This document shows, one piece after another, positions 5,736 through 12,442 of a DNA stretch of 25,168 bases. This stretch comes from a virus. The stretch's first letter is position 1. Each line of letters starts with the position of its first letter. The DNA lies in IMG/VR virus record IMGVR_UViG_3300029268_000125, positions 1 through 25,168 of that record; one strand, given 5' to 3'. The translations under genes and the position numbers were made by a program. The notes under the pieces were generated by a model. The model searched no databases. It was not told the DNA's origin and saw only the letters and a list, made by a program, of their open reading frames with translations.

Positions 5736-6360
5736 TTTCCGTTTCCGTGAAATAACAGTTCGCGGGCCAAATAGGGTGCTGTCCCCACATTGCAGCGGCG
5801 AACCGGTTAACGGCGACCCGCGCCGCACTGCGCTTGGCCGACGGCTCTCCATACGCCATAAGTTCTCCGTGCGGAGTCCGCGTCCGCGATCCTTTTTCGG
5901 GCTTGCTGGCATACGCCACCTGAACCTCGTTTTCGTCGTATATGCTCACGCCATAGCGGTAGGTTGGGTAACCGTCGCTCCCGTCGGCGTGAAATGAGTG
6001 TGTCCAGCCCTTCGGAAGAAGGCGGAGAGCGCGCTCCATTTTAGTTTCTTTTATCGCCGGCCACTCATAGGACGGCGGGCAATCGCCGTCTGCGGCCGCG
6101 GGGCGTTGACGAACCTCGGCGACCTGCGGCTCGTCGGTGCGCTCGTCCATGTTCCCCTTTTTTACCTCCTCGTCGAGCCAGCGCCACAACTCGGCCACCT
6201 CATCGGCGAGCATGGCTCGCAAATCATCGTGAGTGGGGTGCCCGCTGATGCCGATATATTCGGCTGTTCCGGCGTCCGCCCACGCGGAAACCGCGATGAC
6301 GTAGTCAAACTGAGTTTCGTCGGGCATTTTTTCGGCGTTGGTGTAGCGTGTGGTTTTCAT
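5728..6360 (-). CDS. Hypothetical early phage protein, 210 aa
   Basis: The 210-residue protein is soluble and acidic in its first half (a DEVAELWRWLDEEVKKG helix near residues 52-68). The middle is a polar linker, and the C-terminal half contains GYPTYRYGVSIYDENEVQVA, which looks like a beta-hairpin, then a basic Ala-rich helix. The C-terminal half could be a small domain that handles a modified substrate or protein partner, but I recognise no family. The leader is a CA-dinucleotide run directly before the ATG with no Shine-Dalgarno sequence. A strong hairpin lies 79 bp upstream. It heads the overlapping trio 6360-5209. Confidence 0.65.
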   Translation of the reverse strand: MKTTRYTNAEKMPDETQFDYVIAVSAWADAGTAEYIGISGHPTHDDLRAMLADEVAELWRWLDEEVKKGNMDERTDEPQVAEVRQRPAAADGDCPPSYEWPAIKETKMERALRLLPKGWTHSFHADGSDGYPTYRYGVSIYDENEVQVAYASKPEKGSRTRTPHGELMAYGEPSAKRSAARVAVNRFAAAMWGQHPIWPANCYFTETENE

Positions 6361-6438
6361 TGTGTGTGTGTGTGCCTGTTTGGTCGGTCGGCTCGTCCGT
6401 TTTGGTTGTTGTGTTGGTTGGCCTGTTTGCCGTCCGTG

Positions 6439-6462
6439 CTGGCCCCGGCGAACCGGGACCAG
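6439..6462 (-). promoter_or_regulatory. Ten-bp hairpin with UUCG loop in the leader of the 6360 gene
   Basis: On the minus strand CTGGTCCCGG-TTCG-CCGGGGCCAG folds into ten consecutive pairs (one G-U) closed by a UUCG tetraloop. No T-run follows, so it is not a standard terminator. It sits between the stop of the 6494-7093 gene and the start of the 5728-6360 gene and may stabilise or separate the two transcripts. Confidence 0.5.
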
Positions 6463-6493
6463 TGTCGGAAGTCACGACAGCTTGTACCATTCT

Positions 6494-7093
6494 CTAGCCC
6501 TGGCGGCCAGCCGGCCATTGGCTGGAGGGGCATTGCGCCCCCTCGGCGGCCCTCACCGCGTTCCGGTGGGCCGTGCGCAGCGTGCAATCTCCCACCCAGC
6601 CCCGGTTGTGCAGTCCGCGAGTCTCAAAGAAACTTTGGACCGCTTGCAGTTTGTTAGCTTCCGGCGCGAATTGCGCGCGGTGTGCCGCCTCCACGTCAGC
6701 GGCTAATTCGGTGTCTGTGTCGTCTAGTATTTTGCGCGCTTGTTTGCGGCGCGCTAGGTTGTCGCGGTTTTGGCTGGCGGTCATGGGAGCTGGTTTCCTT
6801 TCATGCGAGGAGACCCCCAGACGCCCGGCCATCGCTTGCCAGAGCTGAACGTGATCGTCTGCATAGCACCAGTTGGCGATGGCTTTTAGGTTGTCATCGT
6901 AGGGCAAGGCGTCGAGCGCCACGCAGGCATTCTGCAGGCGGTGCTCGCCGTAGGCGCGGCGCAGGGCGAGCACGGCACTGCCGGTGAAGCTGCGGCCGGC
7001 GAACCGGAAGGGTTCTGGTGGAAAGCAGCCGGTGCTTAATCCTGCGTTTTCGTCTTCGCGCAGTTTGCGCGCAATCGTTAGTGTCTGTTTCAT
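6494..7093 (-). CDS. Hypothetical early phage protein, 199 aa
   Basis: A 199-residue frame starting MKQTLTIARKLREDENAG. The central part (residues about 35-90: ALRRAYGEHRLQNACVALDA, then a Trp/Tyr-containing helix) looks helical and globular. A charged Ala/Arg-rich helix follows, and the Cys residues (CFPP, NWCYADD, GDCTL) are scattered and form no zinc motif. I recognise no family. The ATG follows CGGAGACACAAA, a good ribosome site embedded in the CA-rich leader type seen at several starts here. It is separated from the next minus-strand gene by a 133-bp gap with a stable hairpin, so it may be expressed differently from the downstream trio. Confidence 0.62.
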   Translation of the reverse strand: MKQTLTIARKLREDENAGLSTGCFPPEPFRFAGRSFTGSAVLALRRAYGEHRLQNACVALDALPYDDNLKAIANWCYADDHVQLWQAMAGRLGVSSHERKPAPMTASQNRDNLARRKQARKILDDTDTELAADVEAAHRAQFAPEANKLQAVQSFFETRGLHNRGWVGDCTLRTAHRNAVRAAEGAQCPSSQWPAGRQG

Positions 7094-7130
7094 TTTGTGT
7101 CTCCGTGTGTGTTCGTGTGTGTTTGTGTTT

Positions 7131-7214
7131 TTAGAACGCCAAGAGCAAAGCGCCCAAGGCGAGGATTAAAAAGACGGTCAGAACCTCTGCCGCCATGGTG
7201 AGTGCGTGTTTCAT
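7131..7214 (-). CDS. 27-residue single-span membrane peptide
   Basis: The short frame encodes MKHALTMAAEVLTVFLILAL followed by GALLLAF. It has a short basic N-terminus and one hydrophobic stretch of about 18 residues, a clear transmembrane helix. It lies in the gap between two minus-strand early genes with room for nothing else. The ATG lacks a Shine-Dalgarno sequence. Tiny membrane peptides of this kind occur in phage early regions, but no function can be assigned. Confidence 0.45.
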   Translation of the reverse strand: MKHALTMAAEVLTVFLILALGALLLAF

Positions 7215-7292
7215 AACAACGCGAACAATGCGCGTTGTGTGCTGTGCTGTCAAATAAAAAAACATGGTGGTGCAAACTTTTTTTCTGGCCCC

Positions 7293-7583
7293 CTATTTGC
7301 GGCCCTTGGCTTCGTAGGTGCCGAGCGCCTCGGCGATCCGCCCATGTGCCAACTGGATCGACGCCAAGGCGGCCGCGCGTTCAATGTCGGAGGGTTCACG
7401 TTTTCCGGCAGCGTCGAAACAATCGAGCCACCAGCTAAAGGCCGCGCGGTAAACGTCCGCCGGGACCCATCCAAGCGCACTTGCGGCCGTCCTTGCGCGG
7501 TCTCTGATTTCTTTTGTGACGCGTGTGTTGACGGTCACGCTTCGGACGGAGCGTGTCAGCACGCGATTGGGGCGCTTTTTCAT
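7293..7583 (-). CDS. Ribbon-helix-helix-like DNA-binding protein
   Basis: The 96-residue protein has a basic start (MKKRPNRVLTRS), then SVTVNTRVTKEIRDRARTAA, a beta strand followed by a helix as in Arc/CopG/MobC-type ribbon-helix-helix proteins, then GWVPADVYRAAFSWWL as the second helix. The rest is helical (IERAAALASIQLA). It faces the plus-strand HTH gene at 7713 across a 129-bp control region, the place where phage lysis/lysogeny regulators sit, so it is a candidate repressor. The family call is from pattern and length; the regulatory role is inferred. No classical cI-like HTH repressor is visible elsewhere in the window. Confidence 0.5.
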   Translation of the reverse strand: MKKRPNRVLTRSVRSVTVNTRVTKEIRDRARTAASALGWVPADVYRAAFSWWLDCFDAAGKREPSDIERAAALASIQLAHGRIAEALGTYEAKGRK

Positions 7584-7712
7584 AACGAGGCAACCAGAGC
7601 ACTAGTCAACCGAGAGTGCAAGGTGATTCGTTCTGGGGTTTTCCCCTTAACAAATAAAACTTGCTGAAAGTTGTGGTTGTGTAGCGTGTGCTGTTTGCTT
7701 ACAACTGCGCGC
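7584..7712. promoter_or_regulatory. Divergent control region
   Basis: This gap separates the leftward early genes from the rightward program, so it must hold divergent promoters. AGTTGT (7669-7674) and ACAACT (7701-7706) form an inverted repeat, a possible operator just before the excisionase-like gene. No promoter hexamers are convincing by eye. Confidence 0.4.
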
Positions 7713-7928
7713 ATGTCTAACGCATCACCGCTTGAATACCTGAGACCGAAAGAAGCAGCAAAGCGCCTTGGCATCAGTCGCAACACGCTCAACCGCTATC
7801 TCGCCAAGGGCCTAATCCGGTGCTCCCGGCCGTCTCTGCGTTGCACCTTGATTAGCACGGCCGAGCTCGCGCGGTTCTACGGCGCGACCGCCCAGCCGGT
7901 GCCGGTTTCCGTGGTCCGTGTTGCCTAG
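7713..7928 (+). CDS. Excisionase/MerR-type HTH protein
   Basis: The 71-residue protein has the arrangement EYLRPKEAAKRLGISRNTLN then RYLAKGLIRCSR...TLISTAELARF. This is the classic small winged helix of the excisionase/MerR-like HTH_17 family, in which a KEAAKRLGIS helix-turn-helix is followed by a wing and an ISxxELxRF helix. It is probably a DNA-binding directionality factor or early transcription activator. The start at 7713 is preferred over an upstream ATG at 7671 because that 14-residue extension (MWLCSVCCLLTT...) is unlike the family and runs through the control region. It is the first rightward gene, 4 bp before the next start, and acts opposite the RHH-like gene. Confidence 0.75.
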   Translation: MSNASPLEYLRPKEAAKRLGISRNTLNRYLAKGLIRCSRPSLRCTLISTAELARFYGATAQPVPVSVVRVA

Positions 7929-7931
7929 TGT

Positions 7932-8738
7932 ATGGCCGCCCATACCAAGACAGCGGCCACGGCGAGAAAGCGCGCCACAGGGCCAGCCAAGGCCCAAGAA
8001 TCTGCGCCGGGTGCCGTGGTGCAAGAGGCCCCGGCAGAGAAACCGGCATTTCAGCCGGTCAAGCTGTCCGCCGGTTCGACCGGCATGACGATACCGGAAG
8101 ACAAGGCACAAGCCATTGCGGCAATGCACATTGCCGGTGTTCCCATCACACGCATTTGCGAGGAGGTCGGCGTCAGCTATCACACGGCCGCCGCTTTGAT
8201 CCGCAACCGGCCCGAGCTGCTCGACATGGCGCGCGATGTGACCGCGAAAAATTGGGCGACGCTGGCGGCCCTGGGCACTGCGCAGCTTGTTGACCGGCTG
8301 CCGCAGATGAGAGACCAAGCGCTCTCCGTGCTCTCTGCGATTGCGACCGAGAAAGCAGAACTGCTAGCTGGTGGTGCGACAAGCCGGGTCGAGATCGTCG
8401 CTGCGCCCGCCGTTGATGAGTGGAGTGATGTCGTCGAGGGTGTGGTGATTGAATCGTCGGCGGTTTCGATAGGTAACACCGGCCGAACGGGCGCCGCAAA
8501 AGGCCCGACACCGCCGCCTCCGGCCCTGGTTGACCGCGCAGACGGTGAACAACCGTTTGTTTCCGAGTGTTCCGACACTGTTGACGCGTCCGGTGTGTCG
8601 GTTTTTGAGCCGGTAGAGGCCCCATTTTTGCCCCCCCCACCCCCTACCGACAGAGGGGAGGGGGGGATTGCCTCTTCTTCTAATAGATCACTACCCGATT
8701 CATTATCCGACGCCGAAATTTTTCGCAAAAGCACCTAA
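7932..8738 (+). CDS. HTH protein with long disordered tail
   Basis: The 268-residue protein has a basic Ala/Pro-rich N-terminus (1-50) and a helix-turn-helix (about 58-92: DKAQAIAAMHIAGVPITRIC then EEVGVSYHTAAALIRNRPEL). A helical segment follows (100-140, with RLPQMRDQALSVLSAIATEK) and then a long low-complexity tail rich in Pro, Ser, Asp and Glu. The HTH resembles those of phage small terminase-like or resolvase-type DNA-binding proteins. Given its place at the start of the rightward early genes, a role in DNA binding for replication or regulation is more likely. The gene carries an unusual C8/G7 inverted repeat near its end (8631-8666). It starts 4 bp after the excisionase-like gene. Confidence 0.65.
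   Translation: MAAHTKTAATARKRATGPAKAQESAPGAVVQEAPAEKPAFQPVKLSAGSTGMTIPEDKAQAIAAMHIAGVPITRICEEVGVSYHTAAALIRNRPELLDMARDVTAKNWATLAALGTAQLVDRLPQMRDQALSVLSAIATEKAELLAGGATSRVEIVAAPAVDEWSDVVEGVVIESSAVSIGNTGRTGAAKGPTPPPPALVDRADGEQPFVSECSDTVDASGVSVFEPVEAPFLPPPPPTDRGEGGIASSSNRSLPDSLSDAEIFRKST
8631..8666 (+). repeat. C-run/G-run inverted repeat inside a gene
   Basis: Eight C, an A and five C (8631-8644) are followed after a short gap by GGGG-A-GGGGGGG (8655-8666). The two arms pair in eleven G-C pairs with one A-A mismatch. Within the coding frame it encodes PPPPP and RGEGG. Homopolymers of this length are prone to slippage. Confidence 0.7.
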
Positions 8739-8768
8739 CCCCCAACCATTTACCCACACATTATCACG

Positions 8769-9218
8769 ATGAAGCCTAACCTAAAACCGTATCACAACAA
8801 GCTGAAGGCGTTGTTTGCCCAGCACATACAATCGAATGTCGAGAGCAGTCGGCCCGAGGTTGAGCCGACGGTTGAGTCGCCCACCCCTGCCTCGCCCGAC
8901 CCTGTAAACTCTGGCGGCCCCGCGCCTCATTACTCTGACAAGAAGGCGCTTGCCGAGTATGTCGCCAAGCAGGCCGGCTTTGTTCCCGGCTACAAGGTCA
9001 CGGCCAAGGTTTCGCCCAAGAAGATCGAGAACAACCACTACGTCTGGATCTCTGTTCCCGGCTGGAGCGAGCTGTGCTTGATGGGCGTTAAGACGCGGGA
9101 GGAGTGGCCGGCGGGCAGTGGGCCCAAGTGTGAGTATGTCCAGGCCAACAGTGACGGCATGCTGGTATTTGACACAAAAGAACGCGGTCCTAGATGGAAG
9201 CGGAGGGGGGCACGATGA
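8769..9218 (+). CDS. Hypothetical protein before the replication initiator, 149 aa
   Basis: The 149-residue protein has a basic, helical start (MKPNLKPYHNKLKALFAQHI), a Pro/Glu/Ser-rich linker (about 25-60) and a compact C-terminal domain with beta-like strands (YKVTAKVSPKKIENNHYVWI, SELCLMGVKT, GMLVFDTKE). I recognise no family. The leader is C- and A-rich (cccacacattatcacg) with no Shine-Dalgarno sequence. Its stop overlaps the initiator start (ATGA), with a GGAGGGGGG ribosome site inside its last codons, so the two are translationally coupled and probably act together in DNA replication; that last point is inference. Confidence 0.62.
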   Translation: MKPNLKPYHNKLKALFAQHIQSNVESSRPEVEPTVESPTPASPDPVNSGGPAPHYSDKKALAEYVAKQAGFVPGYKVTAKVSPKKIENNHYVWISVPGWSELCLMGVKTREEWPAGSGPKCEYVQANSDGMLVFDTKERGPRWKRRGAR

Positions 9219-9985
9219 GCGCCGAAGCGACTAACTGGGTTTGGAAGCACAGTGAGGCGGCCGGCTCGGATCGCCTGGTTCTGTTGGCCTTGGCCGACTT
9301 CTGTAACGAGACGGCTGAGTGTTACGCCTCTTACGGCACGCTGGTTAAGAAGACCCGGCTTGGACAGAAGACCGTATACCGCTCTCTCAAATCCCTGCAA
9401 TCAGCGGGCGAGGTTGAGCAGATCAAGCAGGGTGAGTTTGGCGACGGCGGGCAGGTGGCCAACGAGTGGAAGTTGCCCAAAATCCATATTGGTCAAAATG
9501 ACCTAGTAGTCAATTTGACCAATAGGCCGGAACCTCTATTGGTCAAATTGACCAATACTATTGGTCAAAATGACCAATCAACAATACATAACAATACAGA
9601 TAATAATAGTAGCTCGCCTACGGCTCGCCCCCAAACGCCGCAGCTAACCGTAATCAAACAATCCAATTCGCCACCCTCTCTGGATTCAGAGATAAAGTTG
9701 GTCCGCAAACGAGAGGGCGTTCTCGGCAAGGGATTGACCGACGAGCAATGGCTCCGCCGGTTGGGCGAGAAGAATCCCAACATCGACATCCTCGTCCTCT
9801 TCGACCGCTGCCTCGCGTGGTGCAAGGAGAAGGGCAAGGTGGCCAGCCGCCGGCAGTTCATGGCCTTTGTCCGCAACGCCCAGAGGGACGTGCCCATGGC
9901 CCCCATTGCCCTCCCCTCCGTGCCCTCCGGGCAGTCAGCCTTTGAGCGGGAGTTGGCCGAGATTAGAAGGGCGGTGGGATCGTGA
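9215..9985 (+). CDS. Replication initiator with winged-helix domain (lambda O-like)
   Basis: The 256-residue protein begins with a winged-helix domain of HTH_36 type (about 5-75: WVWKHSEAAGSDRLVLLALA, ASYGTLVKKTRLGQKTVYRS then LKSLQSAGEVEQI), used by phage replication initiators such as O-like and DnaD-like proteins. A low-complexity linker (about 90-150, rich in Asn, Thr, Gln and Ser) is encoded by the origin iterons. The C-terminal half has helical, charged segments (DEQWLRRLGEKNPNIDILVL) likely to contact the helicase. It should bind the iterons inside its own gene and recruit the DnaB-type helicase encoded at 11036. The start at 9215 overlaps the upstream stop and has GGAGGGGGG before it; the 7-residue longer frame is less likely. 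Confidence 0.78.
   Translation: MSAEATNWVWKHSEAAGSDRLVLLALADFCNETAECYASYGTLVKKTRLGQKTVYRSLKSLQSAGEVEQIKQGEFGDGGQVANEWKLPKIHIGQNDLVVNLTNRPEPLLVKLTNTIGQNDQSTIHNNTDNNSSSPTARPQTPQLTVIKQSNSPPSLDSEIKLVRKREGVLGKGLTDEQWLRRLGEKNPNIDILVLFDRCLAWCKEKGKVASRRQFMAFVRNAQRDVPMAPIALPSVPSGQSAFERELAEIRRAVGS
9489..9612 (+). other. Phage replication origin: four palindromic iterons plus AT-rich stretch
   Basis: Within the initiator gene the palindrome TTGGTCAAAATGACCAA, or close variants, occurs four times: 9489-9503 (right end diverged), 9509-9522 (left end diverged), 9539-9555 and 9561-9577. Each has a GGTCA/TGACC core around three A/T bases. The centres are 17, 33 and 22 bp apart. An AT-rich stretch follows at once (9578-9612), a plausible unwinding element. 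Iterons followed by AT-rich DNA inside the initiator gene is the layout of lambda ori in gene O. Confidence 0.82.
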
Positions 9986-10395
9986 CCGTCCTATCGGCTA
10001 GGGACAAGGGGGCGCACGCCGAGCTGCTGTTCTGCGCCGAGGCTGGGGCGCGCGGCTATACGATCTTCACGCCCTTGGTCGGCAGCCCCAAGGCCGACGT
10101 TTGCCTCAAGATGGGCCAAGGCCCCTACATCGGCATCCAAGTCAAGCGGGCCTGTCTAAGCACCCAGGCTGACGGCTTTTACAAGGTCAGCACATCCTCG
10201 CGGAACAAGAAGTATACCACCGGCGACTTTGACGTGCTGGCCGCCTACCTGCCCGACCTCCATGAGTTTGTCTTCTGGCACCTGGCCGATGTCGCGCACT
10301 ACGGCCAGATCAGCTACTCCCCCGGCCGGCACCGTGACCCTGGTAACTGGAGCCTTTTAGGTGCTCTCGCAGAATCCTCAACCGCGAACCGATAA
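9982..10395 (+). CDS. PD-(D/E)XK endonuclease-like protein
   Basis: The 137-residue protein fits the PD-(D/E)XK fold: an N-terminal helix with Glu14 (KGAHAELLFCAEAGARGY), a strand TIFTPLVGSPKADV with Asp39, then GIQVKRA with Gln53 and Lys55 in the D-(x)n-Q/E-x-K position. The QVK variant is known in the PDDEXK_5 family related to homing enzymes and Holliday-junction resolvases. It probably cuts branched or specific DNA during replication or recombination. It starts with GTG overlapping the initiator stop (GTGA) and so is co-translated. A specific substrate cannot be read from the sequence. Confidence 0.62.
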   Translation: MTVLSARDKGAHAELLFCAEAGARGYTIFTPLVGSPKADVCLKMGQGPYIGIQVKRACLSTQADGFYKVSTSSRNKKYTTGDFDVLAAYLPDLHEFVFWHLADVAHYGQISYSPGRHRDPGNWSLLGALAESSTANR

Positions 10396-10463
10396 ACAAT
10401 TTTTACCGCTTACCCCCTACCCCAGCGGATGTCTGACCCCCACTGTATATTGGTCCAGTATTT

Positions 10464-10715
10464 ATGAAAACCCGTAAACCCACCAAGAAAGCCGCTGCCG
10501 TGAAGCGGAAAACCATCACCCCGAAATCCCAAAACGTCGCCGATCTGCGCGCCACGATTAAGAGCTCCATAGGCACCTTGGTCGCCCTAGACCTGCTCAT
10601 CGACCGCTCGAAATCCCAAAACGTCGCCGATCTGCGCGCCACGATTAAGAGCGCCATAGGCGCCTTGGTCGCCCTAGACCTGCTCATCGACCGCTTAATT
10701 GCCGACAAGCAATGA
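10464..10715 (+). CDS. Small protein made of a recent 29-residue tandem duplication
   Basis: The 83-residue protein has a Lys/Arg/Ala-rich start (MKTRKPTKKAAAVKRKTI) and then two near-identical 29-residue units (KSQNVADLRATIKSSIGTLV... and KSQNVADLRATIKSAIGALV...), each a likely helix-helix element ending LDLLIDR. The basic head resembles histone-like tails. Family unknown. The two units differ at two DNA positions before their last codons, so the duplication is recent. Its stop overlaps the start of the next gene (ATGA). The upstream 68 bp hold no clear ribosome site. Confidence 0.6.
   Translation: MKTRKPTKKAAAVKRKTITPKSQNVADLRATIKSSIGTLVALDLLIDRSKSQNVADLRATIKSAIGALVALDLLIDRLIADKQ
10524..10697 (+). 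repeat. 87-bp in-frame tandem duplication
   Basis: Units 10524-10610 and 10611-10697 are identical except for two substitutions (t/g and a/g near the middle) and the last few bases. The period of 87 bp preserves the reading frame. Confidence 0.9.
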
Positions 10716-10906
10716 ACCCACGCGATGCATGGCTCCATGAGCAGCTGGATGGCGCCACTGCACGCAAGAACGGGGAAGTTTTAGCCTTCCTGCCAGACGG
10801 CACACCCTCGCCCGAGACGGAGCGTTTGCTCCGCTCGGTGCGGGAGGCGTGCGACCGATTTTGGGAGCGCCGAGGCGTCCTAAAAATTCCTCAAAAAAAC
10901 TTGTAG
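10712..10906 (+). CDS. Hypothetical small protein, 64 aa
   Basis: The 64-residue protein (MNPRDAWLHEQLDGATARKN...) is polar and mostly helical, with a charged C-terminal helix (ETERLLRSVREACDRFWERR). It overlaps the upstream stop by 4 nt, which supports it as a real, coupled gene. I recognise no family. It could be a small regulator or helicase partner of the replication module, but nothing in the sequence decides this. Confidence 0.5.
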   Translation: MNPRDAWLHEQLDGATARKNGEVLAFLPDGTPSPETERLLRSVREACDRFWERRGVLKIPQKNL

Positions 10907-10946
10907 ACACACAGCACACATCCGGCTACAAAAGTCCACAGTTGTT

Positions 10947-11039
10947 ATGTCCACGTTCGTTTACGTTCTTATTTTCTTCGCCGCGATGTTCTTGCTCGCG
11001 CTGATCATCGAGGACGATGGCCAACCCCCAGCGTTATGA
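10947..11039 (+). CDS. 30-residue membrane peptide overlapping dnaB
   Basis: The frame encodes MSTFVYVLIFFAAMFLLALI then IEDDGQPPAL. It has one strong transmembrane helix from about residue 3 to 21 and a short acidic cytoplasmic or external tail. Its stop overlaps the helicase start (TTATGA), so it could feed ribosomes into the helicase gene. The leader is AC-rich. Function unknown; a membrane peptide coupled to a replicative helicase is notable. Confidence 0.5.
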   Translation: MSTFVYVLIFFAAMFLLALIIEDDGQPPAL

Positions 11040-12442
11040 AAAAACCCGCCGCCATTCCCTACGACAGCACGGCCGAGAGCTACGTCTTGGGATCGCTCAT
11101 GTTGCACTCCGACATCATCGACGAGTGGGACGAGCTGAACGCCGAATACTTTTTCCTCCCAGCCCACCAAAGCATCCTGGCGGCGATTACCGCCATCCGC
11201 GCCGGCGGCGGCATGCCCGACCTGCTCACCGTGACCCAACGCCTTGACGAGCGCGGCGAACTTGGGCAGGTCGGCGGTCCCGGCGTCTTGACCGAGATGT
11301 ATAGCCACGGTGGCGGCCGCGACATCAACTACCATGTCGCCATCCTCCGCGACTACATGGCCCGCCGTCGCATCTTGGACGCCGCTGGCCGCATGTCCGT
11401 CGCCGCCAAAGACCCGGCCGTCGATGTCGAGGAGGTCTTGGCCCAGGCCGGCGAGAGCATTCTTGGCATCGACATGAGCGGCCGCCGCGATACTGCCGCC
11501 GCTGCCAGCGAGATGATCCACGGCGTCATGGCCGAGATGGAGCGCGCCATCTTGGAGAAGGGCAAGCCGAGGGGCGTGCACACCGGCTACGGCGACTTTG
11601 ACACCATGACCGGCGGCCTGCGTGGCGGGCAGCTTATCTTGGTCGCCGCCCGCCCCGGCATGGGCAAGAGTGCCATGCTGCTTAACTTGGCCGGCCGCAT
11701 GACGGCCAAGAAGACCAAGGTGCTCATCTACAGCTTGGAGATGAAGCGCTTTGACCTGATGCAGCGCATCATCTGTTCCCGCGCTCGGGTCAGCAGCACC
11801 CGCCTGCGCAACGGAGCCGTGGGCAAGGACGAGATTAAGCGCCTACAGGTCGAGAGCATGCGCCTGGCCGATGACCCGCTTTTCATCGACGACAGCGAGG
11901 CGCCGACAATCCATGAACTCCGCGCCCGCGCCCGCCGGGAGGTCCGCAAGCACGACATCAAGTGCATCATGGTCGATTACTTGGGCCTCATCCGTGTGGC
12001 CGGCGCCACGATCAAGAGCCGCGAGAACGAGGTCGGCATGGTTAGTAGGGGCTTAAAGGCCATGGCCATGGAGCTAGACATCCCGGTGATCGCCGCCGCC
12101 CAGCTCAACCGTCAAGTCGAGGGGCGCACCGACAGCCGCCCGAAGCTCTCCGATCTGCGCGACAGCGGCAGCCTGGAGCAAGACGCCGACATCGTGACCA
12201 CCCTTTACCGCCCCGACTACTACGAGAACGCGCAGCACGGCAGCGACCCCCAGCCCGCCGAGTGGAACATGGTCAAGCACCGCGAGGGCAAGACCGGCAT
12301 GCTCCCCATGACTTGGCACCCTGAGTTCACCCGCTTTGACGCTGGCAAGTTTGATTCCACGCCCCGCCTTATTGACGAGCCCGCCACCTATTCCGCCCGC
12401 AAACCCGACCTGCATGAGATCAACGCCCTGCTCAATGAATAG
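11036..12442 (+). CDS. dnaB: DnaB-type replicative helicase
   Basis: The 468-residue protein has the two DnaB parts. The N-terminal helical domain (about 8-110) includes STAESYVLGSLMLHSDIIDE, the usual DnaB opening. The RecA-like C-terminal ATPase has Walker A ARPGMGKS (205-212) and Walker B IMVDYLGL (311-318). The sensor/H4 region carries QLNRQVEGRTDSRPKLSDLR and then DSGSLEQDADIV, the typical DnaB arginine-finger neighbourhood. It should form a hexamer and unwind DNA at the phage fork after loading by the initiator encoded at 9215. No separate loader (DnaC/P-like) is evident nearby. The start at 11036 overlaps the stop of the 30-residue membrane peptide. Confidence 0.95.
   Translation: MKKPAAIPYDSTAESYVLGSLMLHSDIIDEWDELNAEYFFLPAHQSILAAITAIRAGGGMPDLLTVTQRLDERGELGQVGGPGVLTEMYSHGGGRDINYHVAILRDYMARRRILDAAGRMSVAAKDPAVDVEEVLAQAGESILGIDMSGRRDTAAAASEMIHGVMAEMERAILEKGKPRGVHTGYGDFDTMTGGLRGGQLILVAARPGMGKSAMLLNLAGRMTAKKTKVLIYSLEMKRFDLMQRIICSRARVSSTRLRNGAVGKDEIKRLQVESMRLADDPLFIDDSEAPTIHELRARARREVRKHDIKCIMVDYLGLIRVAGATIKSRENEVGMVSRGLKAMAMELDIPVIAAAQLNRQVEGRTDSRPKLSDLRDSGSLEQDADIVTTLYRPDYYENAQHGSDPQPAEWNMVKHREGKTGMLPMTWHPEFTRFDAGKFDSTPRLIDEPATYSARKPDLHEINALLNE

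Noticed and set aside
6305-6587. Minus-strand frames across the 6361-6493 gap
   Set aside because: Low-complexity Thr/Asn/His frames made by the CA-repeat leader, overlapping real genes.
7580-7792. 70-residue minus-strand frame in the control region
   Set aside because: Overlaps the excisionase-like gene and the control region; no family features.
7812-8318. 168-residue minus-strand frame
   Set aside because: Antisense to two HTH genes; Gly/Arg/His-rich composition typical of a shadow.
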